Part shown: positions 6,133 to 12,797 of the stretch, in pieces
How positions within the stretch are numbered: the stretch's first letter is position 1
How the letters are laid out: every line of letters begins with the position of its first letter
NCBI GenBank assembly: GCA_035642125.1
Contig: DASQSZ010000445.1
Coordinates: 1 to 13,438, forward strand
DNA length: 13,438 nucleotides
Source: CALAED01 sp937891035
GTDB taxonomy: Bacteria > Actinomycetota > Actinomycetes > Streptosporangiales > Streptosporangiaceae
Direction of reading: 5' to 3'
Translations under genes and position numbers: made by a program
Notes under the pieces: generated by a model
Told to the model about the DNA's origin: nothing
The model's input: the letters and a program-made list of their open reading frames with translations, nothing else
Database searches by the model: none

Positions 6133-7782
6133 ATGTCTCGTCCGCTGCGGTCGACCGACCCGACAGAGTGGGCCGGTTACAAGCTCGTCTCCCGGTTGGG
6201 TGAGGGCGGCCAGGGCGTGGTGTATCTGGGCCGCAGTGTCGACGGCCGGCTGGTGGCGATCAAGATTTTGCACGCGACCTTAATCGACGACAAGCCGGCG
6301 CGCAGGCGGTTCGCGCGGGAGCTGGAGGCCGCGCGCCGGGTGGACTCGCCGTGTACGGCGCGGATCTTGGACGCCAAGGTCGACGGCGACGTGGCGTACA
6401 TCATCAGCGAGTACATCCAGGGGACGTCATTGCAGACGTCGGTCAAGTTGTGGGGGCCGTGGCCGGTGGAGCGGTTGGAGCCACTGGCGATCGCGATGGC
6501 GACGGCGTTGGTGGCGTTCCGCAACGCCGGCGTGGTGCATCGGGACTTCAAGCCGAGCAATGTGCTGCTGAGCCCCGATGGCCCGCGGCTGATCGACTTT
6601 GGCATCGCGCGGCTGGTGGACACGGCGGGGTCGTCGAACAGCCAGATGCTCGGCACGCCGCCGTACATGGCGCCGGAGCAGTTCTCCGGTGAACGGCTGA
6701 GCTCGGCGGTGGACGTGTTCGCGTTCGGTTGTACGGTCGCCTACGCCGCCAACGGGTTCGCGCCGTTCGGCGGCAACAACGTGCCGGCGATGATCCATCG
6801 GATCCTGCACCAGGAGCCCGATCTGGGCGAGCTGACCGGCATGCTCCGGGAGGTGGTCGCGGCGTGTCTGAACAAGGATCCGAATCAACGTCCTGCCGCG
6901 CATCAGATCCTCGCTCGGCTGAAGGGCGATGAGACCACATGGCTGGCCGCCAGGTCGGCGGGCGCCGCGGCGGACGAGCCGGAGCCGGAGCCGGAGCCCA
7001 CGGAACTGGATACCGCCCGGCCGAACGTGGCGCGGATCTACGACTACTTTCTCGGTGGCAAGGACAACTTCGCCGCCGATCGTGAGGCGGCCGAGCAGAT
7101 CCTTCGGATCATCCCGGAGGCGCGTACGGGTGCGCTGGTCAACAGGGCGTTCCTGGGTCGCGCCGTGCGGTACTTGGCGAGTGCCGGGATCCGTCAGTTC
7201 ATCGATATCGGCGCGGGGCTGCCGACACAGGCCAACGTGCACGAGGTCGCCCACCAGGTGGAGCCGGCCGCACGCGTGGTCTATGTCGACAACGACCCGG
7301 TCATCCGAGTCCACGCCCAGGCCCTGCTGCACAGCGCCGATACGGCCACCGTCATCGAGGCCGATCTGCGCGATCCGGACAAAATACTCGAGAATCCGGA
7401 ACTGCGGGCCTTCATCGACTTCAGCGAACCGGTGGCGGTGCTGCTGGTGGGCATCTTGCATTTCATCGCCGACTTCGAGGACCCGTACGGCCTCGTCGCC
7501 CGCGTCCGCGACCGGCTGGCTCCGGGCAGCCACCTGGCCGTCTCTCATGCCACCGCGGACACGACGAGCCACACCGGCGCCCGGGTCACCGCGGTCTACA
7601 GCCAGGCCACCGCACCGTTGATCCCGCGCGGTCACGCCGATGTCCGCCGGTTCTTCGACGGGTTCACGCTGGTGGAGCCCGGCCTTGTATACGCGCCGCA
7701 GTGGCGGCCCGACTCGCCGTTCACCGAGGTTGCCGATCCGGCCAAGTCCCATGTCCTCGTCGGCGTCGCGCGCAAGGAATAG
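6133..7782 (+). CDS. Ser/Thr protein kinase fused to DUF574-type SAM methyltransferase
   Basis: The 549-residue single polypeptide starts at ATG 6133, 5 bases after a GAGGGGG site. Residues about 16-268 are a Hanks-type Ser/Thr kinase with all key parts: glycine loop LGEGGQGVVYLG (22-33), VAIK lysine K44, HRDFKPSN (H136, D138), DFG (D155) and MAPEQ (A180-P-E182). Activity is thus expected. A linker at 277-292 contains an EPEPEPEP tract. Residues about 293-549 match the actinobacterial S-adenosyl methyltransferase family PF04672/DUF574: ARIYDYFLGGKDNFAADREA (300-319), SAM-binding FIDIGAGLPTQANVHE (D358), YVDNDP and LLVGILHFIADFEDP. No transmembrane segment or PASTA/sensor domain follows the kinase, so the protein is cytosolic. 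DUF574 proteins are normally stand-alone with unknown substrates; the fusion suggests that phosphorylation and methylation act on one target or regulate each other. The frame is continuous without sign of a join error. Confidence 0.93.
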   Translation: MSRPLRSTDPTEWAGYKLVSRLGEGGQGVVYLGRSVDGRLVAIKILHATLIDDKPARRRFARELEAARRVDSPCTARILDAKVDGDVAYIISEYIQGTSLQTSVKLWGPWPVERLEPLAIAMATALVAFRNAGVVHRDFKPSNVLLSPDGPRLIDFGIARLVDTAGSSNSQMLGTPPYMAPEQFSGERLSSAVDVFAFGCTVAYAANGFAPFGGNNVPAMIHRILHQEPDLGELTGMLREVVAACLNKDPNQRPAAHQILARLKGDETTWLAARSAGAAADEPEPEPEPTELDTARPNVARIYDYFLGGKDNFAADREAAEQILRIIPEARTGALVNRAFLGRAVRYLASAGIRQFIDIGAGLPTQANVHEVAHQVEPAARVVYVDNDPVIRVHAQALLHSADTATVIEADLRDPDKILENPELRAFIDFSEPVAVLLVGILHFIADFEDPYGLVARVRDRLAPGSHLAVSHATADTTSHTGARVTAVYSQATAPLIPRGHADVRRFFDGFTLVEPGLVYAPQWRPDSPFTEVADPAKSHVLVGVARKE

Positions 7783-7904
7783 GCCGCAGCCGGGCGCGCG
7801 CGGGCCATCGGGGCTCGACCGCCACATATATGACGGATGGCAAAGCGATCGGTTCGGCAATTGAGAAGAGCGTCAACAGCCCTTTGTCTCGTTACTCGGG
7901 CCGA

Positions 7905-7920
7905 CGTGGCCTTCGCCACG
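7905..7920 (+). terminator. Hairpin between kinase-methyltransferase and hydrolase genes
   Basis: CGTGGC and GCCACG form a perfect 6-bp stem with a CTTC loop, about 120 bp after the methyltransferase stop. There is no T-run, so it is either a weak terminator or an RNA structure in the leader of the next gene. The rest of the 186-bp spacer shows nothing clear. Confidence 0.25.
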
Positions 7921-7968
7921 AGGGGAAATAGCCATGCAGCATGAGCGGCCACGGCGGGGGCCCGGCTG

Positions 7969-8844
7969 ATGGCCGGTGACCGCGAACGGCCCGATCGGGA
8001 GCCGCCCGATCGGGAACTGCTCGACCGGGAGTATTCGCCGAGCAGCCGGGTGCGCGACATGCACACCTACCTGCGGGAGTACGCCACCCGATCGGCGCGG
8101 GTCCGGGAGACGCTGCCGTTCACGGAACACGCCTACGGGCCCGATCCGGCCCAGCGACTGCATTTCTTCCCCGTCGCCGAGCCGCGGGCCCCGCTGCTCG
8201 TGTATGTGCACGGCGGCTACTGGCAGGAGCTGAGCAAAGAGGACTCGTGCTTCGCCGCGCCGTACTTCCTCGCGCGCGGGATCTCCTTCGCCGCGCTCGG
8301 CTATGGCCTGGCGCCCGCCCACCGGCTGGACGATATCGTCGCGATGGTCCGCGACGGGGTTCGCTGGCTGCGCGCCGGCGCCGCCGAGCTTGGCGTCGAT
8401 CCGGACCGGATCTTCCTCAGCGGCAGCTCGGCCGGGGCCCATCTGGTGGCGATGTGCCTGCTGGACGGCTGGCTGCCGGCGCCGCTGCGGCCCGCGGACG
8501 TGGTACGGGGAGCGGTGCTGCTCAGCGGGGTGTACGAGCTCGAGCCGCTGTGCCGTACGTACATCGGAGCGGCGATCGGGCTGACCGGCGCTGAAGCGTC
8601 GCGCAACAGTCCGGTCCGCCACCTGCGCGGCCCGCTGCCACCGCTGATCGTCGCGCGCGGGGGGAACGAGACCGGCGCCTTCGCCGATCAGCACGACCGC
8701 TTCGTACGGGCGGCCGCCGCGGCGGGGGCGACGGTGACCGACCTGGTCATCGAGCCGCGCAACCACTTCGACCTGCCCTTCGACCTCGGCGATCCGGCCA
8801 GCCCGCTGGGCCGGGCTACGCTGGCGCTGCTGGCGGCGCGATAA
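7969..8844 (+). CDS. Alpha/beta hydrolase, kynurenine formamidase-like
   Basis: The 291-residue alpha/beta hydrolase has the oxyanion-hole motif HGGYW (81-85), characteristic of arylformamidases, with the nucleophile elbow GSSAG (S154). The catalytic His is probably H266 (PRNHFDL). The acid is less certain: E234 or a nearby Asp. In the family, arylformamidase hydrolyses N-formylkynurenine to kynurenine in tryptophan breakdown; related members act on other small esters or amides. No kynurenine-pathway neighbour is present, so the specific substrate is a guess. The N-terminus (residues 4-22) carries a DRE-x-P type 5-residue repeat not typical of the family. ATG 7969 follows a GGGGG site; a later ATG at 8059 would remove the repeat. 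It converges with the DUF1445 gene. Confidence 0.88.
   Translation: MAGDRERPDREPPDRELLDREYSPSSRVRDMHTYLREYATRSARVRETLPFTEHAYGPDPAQRLHFFPVAEPRAPLLVYVHGGYWQELSKEDSCFAAPYFLARGISFAALGYGLAPAHRLDDIVAMVRDGVRWLRAGAAELGVDPDRIFLSGSSAGAHLVAMCLLDGWLPAPLRPADVVRGAVLLSGVYELEPLCRTYIGAAIGLTGAEASRNSPVRHLRGPLPPLIVARGGNETGAFADQHDRFVRAAAAAGATVTDLVIEPRNHFDLPFDLGDPASPLGRATLALLAAR
7978..8034 (+). repeat. 15-bp in-frame tandem repeat in hydrolase N-terminus
   Basis: Units begin at 7978, 7993, 8008 and 8023 (the last partial). They share the pattern GAYCGSGA and encode DRERP, DREPP, DRELL and DREY. The tract could arise by slippage and gives the protein a charged, probably unstructured leader. Confidence 0.65.
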
Positions 8845-8892
8845 CCGGCCCGCCCGTGGCCCGCGGCTGACCGCCATGCTCTGCCCGCCCGG

Positions 8893-8914
8893 TGGCCGTG
8901 TCAGTCGACGGCCA
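8893..8914. terminator. Candidate bidirectional terminator between convergent genes
   Basis: TGGCCGT and ACGGCCA form a perfect 7-bp stem around an 8-base loop, in the 116-bp gap between the converging hydrolase and DUF1445 genes. On the plus strand a CTTTTC stretch follows about 12 bases later. This is typical of a weak actinobacterial terminator with a poor U-tract. Confidence 0.45.
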
Positions 8915-8960
8915 GTGCCAGCGCCTTTTCGCGTTCCCACTCCGCTGGGCTCACGGCCGC

Positions 8961-9794
8961 TCAAGCCGTACGGAACGACACGTCCGTTCGGTCGGTGATG
9001 AACATCAGGCCCGGCGTGTGAGTGATCGCGTACGGCGGCCGGCTGGCCATGACGACCGCCTGCGGTGTCACGCCGCACGCCCAGAACACCGGCACATCCC
9101 CGGGCCGTGAGTCGACCCGGTCACCGAAGTCGGGCGCGTCCAGATCCTTGATGCCGAGCTCCGCCGGGTCGCCGGCGTGCACGGGGCCGCCGTGCATCGT
9201 CGGATAACACGCCGTCACCTCGCCGGCCAGCCCGACGAGCGGGCTCGGGATCGGGCGCATCGAGACCACGAGCGGCCCGGCGAGCCGCCCGGCGGGCGTG
9301 CACTGCCGCGTCGTGACGTACATCGGCACGTTGCGGCCCTGCTCGATGTGCCGGACCGGTACGCCGGCGGCGCGCAGCGCGCCCTCGAAAGTGAAGCTGC
9401 AGCCGAACAGGAAGGCGACCATGTCATCGCGCCAGTACGGCGTCGCGTCAGCGACCTCGACGATCGGCTCGCCGTTCTCGTACACCCGGTATCCGGGCAG
9501 GTCGGTGCGCAGGTCGGCCTCCGGCGCCACCTCGCGCGGCACGGGGTCGCCCGGGTCGGTCACGTCGAGCAGCGGGCAGGGCCGGTCATTGCGCCGCGCG
9601 AACAACAGCGCGTCGAAGGCCAGCTCGCGCGGCACGGCCAGCAGATTGGCCTGCGCGAATCCGCCGCACCACCCGCTCGTCGTCGGCGGGACAAGACCCG
9701 CGCGAAACCGCGCCCTGGCCTGCCGCGGCGACAACAGCAATGGCTGATCCGGCAGCGTCATATCGAGATTATCCCCAGTGGCCGTGCGATCCAT
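8961..9794 (-). CDS. DUF1445 / YcsI family protein (putative hydro-lyase, D-glutamate cyclase-like)
   Basis: The 277-residue protein matches the DUF1445 family (PF07286) along its length. GWCGGFAQANLLAVP (41-55) is followed by FARRNDRPCPLLDVTDPGDP (65-84), then DLRTDLPGYRVYENG (94-108), FLFGCSFTFEGAL (128-140), HGGPVHAGDP (201-210) and VPVFWACGVTPQ (234-245). These Gly, Cys and His motifs likely form the active site. The family is annotated as putative hydro-lyase, and the mammalian relative is a D-glutamate cyclase making 5-oxo-D-proline, so a lactam or dehydration reaction on a small acid is plausible; the bacterial role is not settled. The start ATG 9794 has a strong AAGGGAGG site 8 bases upstream. 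Frames extending to 10235 on this strand are a shadow of the STAND gene. It is divergent from the STAND gene. Confidence 0.92.
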   Translation of the reverse strand: MDRTATGDNLDMTLPDQPLLLSPRQARARFRAGLVPPTTSGWCGGFAQANLLAVPRELAFDALLFARRNDRPCPLLDVTDPGDPVPREVAPEADLRTDLPGYRVYENGEPIVEVADATPYWRDDMVAFLFGCSFTFEGALRAAGVPVRHIEQGRNVPMYVTTRQCTPAGRLAGPLVVSMRPIPSPLVGLAGEVTACYPTMHGGPVHAGDPAELGIKDLDAPDFGDRVDSRPGDVPVFWACGVTPQAVVMASRPPYAITHTPGLMFITDRTDVSFRTA

Positions 9795-9802
9795 TGGCCC
9801 CG

Positions 9803-9810
9803 CCTCCCTT
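9803..9810 (-). promoter_or_regulatory. Ribosome binding site deciding the DUF1445 start
   Basis: On the minus strand AAGGGAGG lies 8 bases before ATG 9794. The in-frame ATG at 9761 has no such site, so 9794 is preferred. Confidence 0.7.
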
Positions 9811-9884
9811 TTGCCTGCCCTCAGACATAGTGCATGGTTGAAATCGGAGCTACGGTCAAGCCACGGGGTTTGAGGTCCGCGAAC

Positions 9885-9888
9885 GGAG
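9885..9888 (+). promoter_or_regulatory. Ribosome binding site supporting the GTG start of the STAND gene
   Basis: GGAG lies 5 bases before the in-frame GTG at 9894. The upstream in-frame ATG at 9834 has no comparable site. Confidence 0.5.
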
Positions 9889-9893
9889 CAGCC

Positions 9894-12683
9894 GTGACGA
9901 CCTTCATGGGCGGCGCCGAATTCGCCGGAGACGCCGTCGCCGGGAACAAGATCATCCAGCTGGCCGCCACCTCCCTTGCCGAGCCGCCGCGGCAGCTGCC
10001 GCTCGACGTTCGCGACTTCATCGGGCGCGGCGAGGCGCTGGCCACGCTGGACGCACTGGTCGATGACAGGGAGCACGACCGATCGCCGGTGATCGTGACC
10101 ATCACGGGGATGCCGGGCGTGGGAAAGACGGCGCTTGCCATTCGCTGGTCGCATCGTATTGCCGACCGTTTCCCCGACGGTCATCTTTTCATCGATTTGC
10201 GCGGCTATTCCGAGCGCGCCGCGTTGTCGCCGCAAGAGGCGCTCGGGCAGGCGTTGCGCGCGCTCGGCGTCCCGAGCCGCCGCATCCCCACGGACACCGA
10301 CGAGCTCGCCGCCCTTTACCGGACCCAGCTCGCGGCCAGGCAGATGCTGGTGGTGCTCGACGACGCGGCGAGCTCGTTGCAGGTCCGCCCACTCATTCCC
10401 GGCACCTCGTCATGTCTCGTCGTCGTGACCAGCCGCAACCATCTGGAAGGTCTGGTGGCGAGCGTCGGTGCGCGGACGGTGCCACTTGACGTCCTGCCGG
10501 CCGAGGAGGCGCTCGATCTGGTGGGCGCCGTCGCCGGCCGGGATCGTACCGAGGCGGAGCCGGAGGCGGCCGCGCGGCTGATCCATCTGTGCGCGCGGCT
10601 GCCGCTTGCGCTGCGCATCGCCGCCGCCAACCTCGCCATCCGGCCGCAGCAGACGGTCGCCGACACGGTACGGGCGCTGTCGGAGGGCGATCGGTTGTCG
10701 CGGCTGGCGATCGGCGAAGACCTCGGCGGCGCGGTCGGGGCGACGTTCGACCTGTCCTACCGCGGGCTGAGCGACGAGCTGTGCCGCGCCTTCCGGCTGC
10801 TCGGCCTCATCGAGGGGCCGACGTTCACCTCGGCGGCGACCGGCGCGCTGCTCGCGGTCACCCCGGAGGCGGCGGCCCAGCTGCTGCACCGGCTGCAGGC
10901 GGCCAATCTGCTACAGGCCGTCCGCCAAGACCGCTACCGCCTGCACGAGCTGTTGCGGGAGTACGCCAGGCGCCGCTCCACCGACGCCGACGACTCGCTC
11001 GTCCAGGAGTCGGCCCTGCAGCGCCTGGCCACCTGGTACCTGTCCACCGCCCAGCAGGCCGGCCGGTTTCTCGACCGCTACCGCAGGACGATCCGGCAGG
11101 AGCTGACCGAGCCGCCGGACAACGTCGACCCGGTCGAGCGCGACCGCCAGCTGAACTGGTTCGTGCTCGAGCGGGCCAATCTCATGGCCGTGATCCGCCA
11201 AGCGTCGCGGTTTCGGTGGGATCAGCTGACGTGGGAGCTGGCGGACGCGGTCTATGACTTCCTGGAGTTGCGCCGCCATTCCGTCGACAACCTGGAGGCG
11301 CACCGGCTCGGGTTGCAGGCCGCGCAGCGCGAACGCCACCACCTCGCCCAGTTCTTCATGCACCACCACATCGCCTTGAGCTATCGCGAGCTGGGTCAGT
11401 ACCGGCTGGCGTTCGTCGAGGCCAGCTGCGCGCATGAGATCAGCAGGCGTATCCAGGACCGGTACGGCGAGGCCTGTGCGCTGGCTGATTTCGCCCGCGT
11501 CCATTACCCCATCGGGGAGTACAAGGAGGCGCTTTGGGCCGCGCAGGAGGCGCTGCGCATCCGTCGCGACATCGGCGATCGGCATGGCGAGGCCACCACG
11601 CTGGACACGTTGTCGATCGTGCACATGCGGCTGAGCCAGTACCAGGAGGCGTGGAACCACGCCGAGGCGGCCCTGCCCATCCACCGTGCGCTCGGCGATC
11701 GGCGCGGCGAAGGCGAGACCTTGGACAATCTCGCCCGCATCTACAAGGGCTGGGGTCGGCACAAAAAGGCGCTCTCCTGCGCGGAGCGGGCGCTGGCCAT
11801 CCGCCGCACGCTGGGCGACCGGCACGGCGAGGCCGAGACGCTCGCGCTGCTCGGCGCGCTGCATCTGTCGGTCGGCCGGCTCCCGCTGGGGCAGCGGCAC
11901 GTGGACGGCGCGCTGCGGATCTTCCGTAAGATCGGCGATCCGCACGGAGAGGGCAAGGCGCTTGGCCACCTGTCGGCCATCAACAGAAGGCTTGGCCGCT
12001 ACGCCGACGCCATGCGCGCCGCGCTCGAGGCGCTCGACGTCTTCACCGAGCTCGGCGATCCGCACGGGGAGGCAGAGACGCTGATCTCGCTGGCCCGGGT
12101 GCAGCGGCGCATCGGGCTCGAGGAGCGCGCCGTCACCGACGCGCAAAGAGCGCTTGCGGTCAGCGTGAAGATCGGCAACCGGTTCAACGAGGGGGCGGCG
12201 CTGGATGCCCTGGCGCTCGCCCACCTCGGCCTGCGCCACTTCGACGTCGCGCTCGGCCATGCCGAAAGGGCCTTGGAGTGCTTTCGCGAAATCGGCGATC
12301 GCCGCGCCCAGGGCCAGACGGTGGACACCCTCTGCAAGATCCATCGCATGATGGGCCGGTACGACTCCGCCCTGACGCTGGCCCACGAAGCATTGGCCAT
12401 AGAAACCGAAATAGATGACAATTTCGGCCTAAGCATGACCTTGGCCACCCTCAGCCAGATTTATATAAATATGCGGAAACCCGACGAGGCGTACCGCTGT
12501 TTGCATCGATCGCTGACCGTCAAACGGGAGGTCGGCGACCGGCATGGTGAGGCGGCCACCCTTCGCCGCCTCGCCGGTCTGGACGCGGCGCGCGGCCACG
12601 GCCTGCGAGCCAGGGAGCACGTCGAGCTCGCCGAGGCCATCGAGACGACCCTCACCCGCTCCGCGACACAATCTCACGACTGA
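9894..12683 (+). CDS. STAND ATPase: NB-ARC domain with C-terminal TPR array
   Basis: The 929-residue protein starts at GTG 9894; ATG 9834 would add 20 residues. After a short N-terminal segment with GGAEFAGDAVAGNKI, an NB-ARC AAA-like ATPase spans about 50-360. It has Walker A GMPGVGKTAL (K78), Walker B MLVVLDDA (D156, D157), the TSR sensor motif (179-181), the LPLAL motif (236-240) and RLHELLREYAR (349-359) in the winged-helix region. From about residue 480 to 915 it is a TPR superhelix with ten repeats of 40 residues of the form GDRHGEAxTLxxLA. In AfsR-type regulators the same NB-ARC/TPR part follows a SARP DNA-binding domain, which is absent here. STAND proteins switch by nucleotide-driven oligomerisation upon ligand binding to the repeats. 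With no effector domain of its own it may act through a partner. It is divergent from the DUF1445 gene. Confidence 0.92.
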   Translation: MTTFMGGAEFAGDAVAGNKIIQLAATSLAEPPRQLPLDVRDFIGRGEALATLDALVDDREHDRSPVIVTITGMPGVGKTALAIRWSHRIADRFPDGHLFIDLRGYSERAALSPQEALGQALRALGVPSRRIPTDTDELAALYRTQLAARQMLVVLDDAASSLQVRPLIPGTSSCLVVVTSRNHLEGLVASVGARTVPLDVLPAEEALDLVGAVAGRDRTEAEPEAAARLIHLCARLPLALRIAAANLAIRPQQTVADTVRALSEGDRLSRLAIGEDLGGAVGATFDLSYRGLSDELCRAFRLLGLIEGPTFTSAATGALLAVTPEAAAQLLHRLQAANLLQAVRQDRYRLHELLREYARRRSTDADDSLVQESALQRLATWYLSTAQQAGRFLDRYRRTIRQELTEPPDNVDPVERDRQLNWFVLERANLMAVIRQASRFRWDQLTWELADAVYDFLELRRHSVDNLEAHRLGLQAAQRERHHLAQFFMHHHIALSYRELGQYRLAFVEASCAHEISRRIQDRYGEACALADFARVHYPIGEYKEALWAAQEALRIRRDIGDRHGEATTLDTLSIVHMRLSQYQEAWNHAEAALPIHRALGDRRGEGETLDNLARIYKGWGRHKKALSCAERALAIRRTLGDRHGEAETLALLGALHLSVGRLPLGQRHVDGALRIFRKIGDPHGEGKALGHLSAINRRLGRYADAMRAALEALDVFTELGDPHGEAETLISLARVQRRIGLEERAVTDAQRALAVSVKIGNRFNEGAALDALALAHLGLRHFDVALGHAERALECFREIGDRRAQGQTVDTLCKIHRMMGRYDSALTLAHEALAIETEIDDNFGLSMTLATLSQIYINMRKPDEAYRCLHRSLTVKREVGDRHGEAATLRRLAGLDAARGHGLRAREHVELAEAIETTLTRSATQSHD
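11454..12573 (+). repeat. 120-bp coding repeats of the TPR array
   Basis: The segment encoding G-D-x-x-G-E/Q-A begins at 11454, 11574, 11694, 11814, 11934, 12054, 12174, 12294, 12414 and 12534, exactly 120 bp apart each time. Units share GGCGATCGGCAYGGCGAG-like sequence but are otherwise diverged (11454 and 12414 most). They correspond to the helical TPR repeats of the STAND protein. Confidence 0.85.
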
Positions 12684-12707
12684 CAGAGAGATCACGACTG
12701 ACAGAGA
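12674..12707 (+). repeat. 18-bp-period direct repeat over the STAND stop codon
   Basis: TCACGACTGACAGAGA occurs at 12674-12689 and again at 12692-12707. The first copy contains the TGA stop of the STAND gene (12681-12683). It is probably a local slippage duplication; the second copy lies outside the gene. Confidence 0.7.
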
Positions 12708-12778
12708 TGATGTAGCTTGCACCTCCCGACGTGGTCTGACGGAGATGACCGGCGGGCCCCGGGCGGGCCGGGCCGCGC

Positions 12779-12794
12779 CCCGGCAAAGGCCGGG
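12779..12794. terminator. Candidate terminator between convergent STAND and thioesterase genes
   Basis: CCCGGC and GCCGGG form a perfect 6-bp GC stem with an AAAG loop, just before the stop of the minus-strand thioesterase gene. There is no T-run, so it is a weak candidate, but it is the only clean hairpin in the 114-bp gap. Confidence 0.35.
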
Positions 12795-12797
12795 TGG

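Noticed and set aside
5206..6273. 355-codon minus-strand frame covering the GNAT gene and the spacer
   Set aside because: It overlaps the GNAT gene in another frame and is Arg/Ser/Thr-rich. The brief LLVDTGALDQLV stretch looks PIN-like but lacks the rest of such a domain.
6427..7860. 477-codon minus-strand frame across the kinase-methyltransferase gene
   Set aside because: The plus strand carries unambiguous kinase and methyltransferase motifs. The minus product is Arg/Gly-rich without domains.
7873..9078. 401-codon minus-strand frame across the formamidase-like gene
   Set aside because: It is antisense to a clear alpha/beta hydrolase and its composition is typical of a high-GC shadow.
8961..10235. 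424-codon minus frame extending beyond the DUF1445 gene
   Set aside because: The portion upstream of 9794 covers the STAND start and P-loop on the other strand and is unlike DUF1445. A strong ribosome site sets the start at 9794.
10911..12386. 491-codon minus-strand frame across the STAND gene
   Set aside because: It is the antisense shadow of the TPR repeats. Its regular periodicity mirrors the 120-bp coding repeat and it has no family signature.
11454..12573. Regular 120-bp repeats considered as a CRISPR-like or intergenic array
   Set aside because: The repeats are in frame inside a TPR protein and diverged as coding repeats. There are no unique spacers between identical units.
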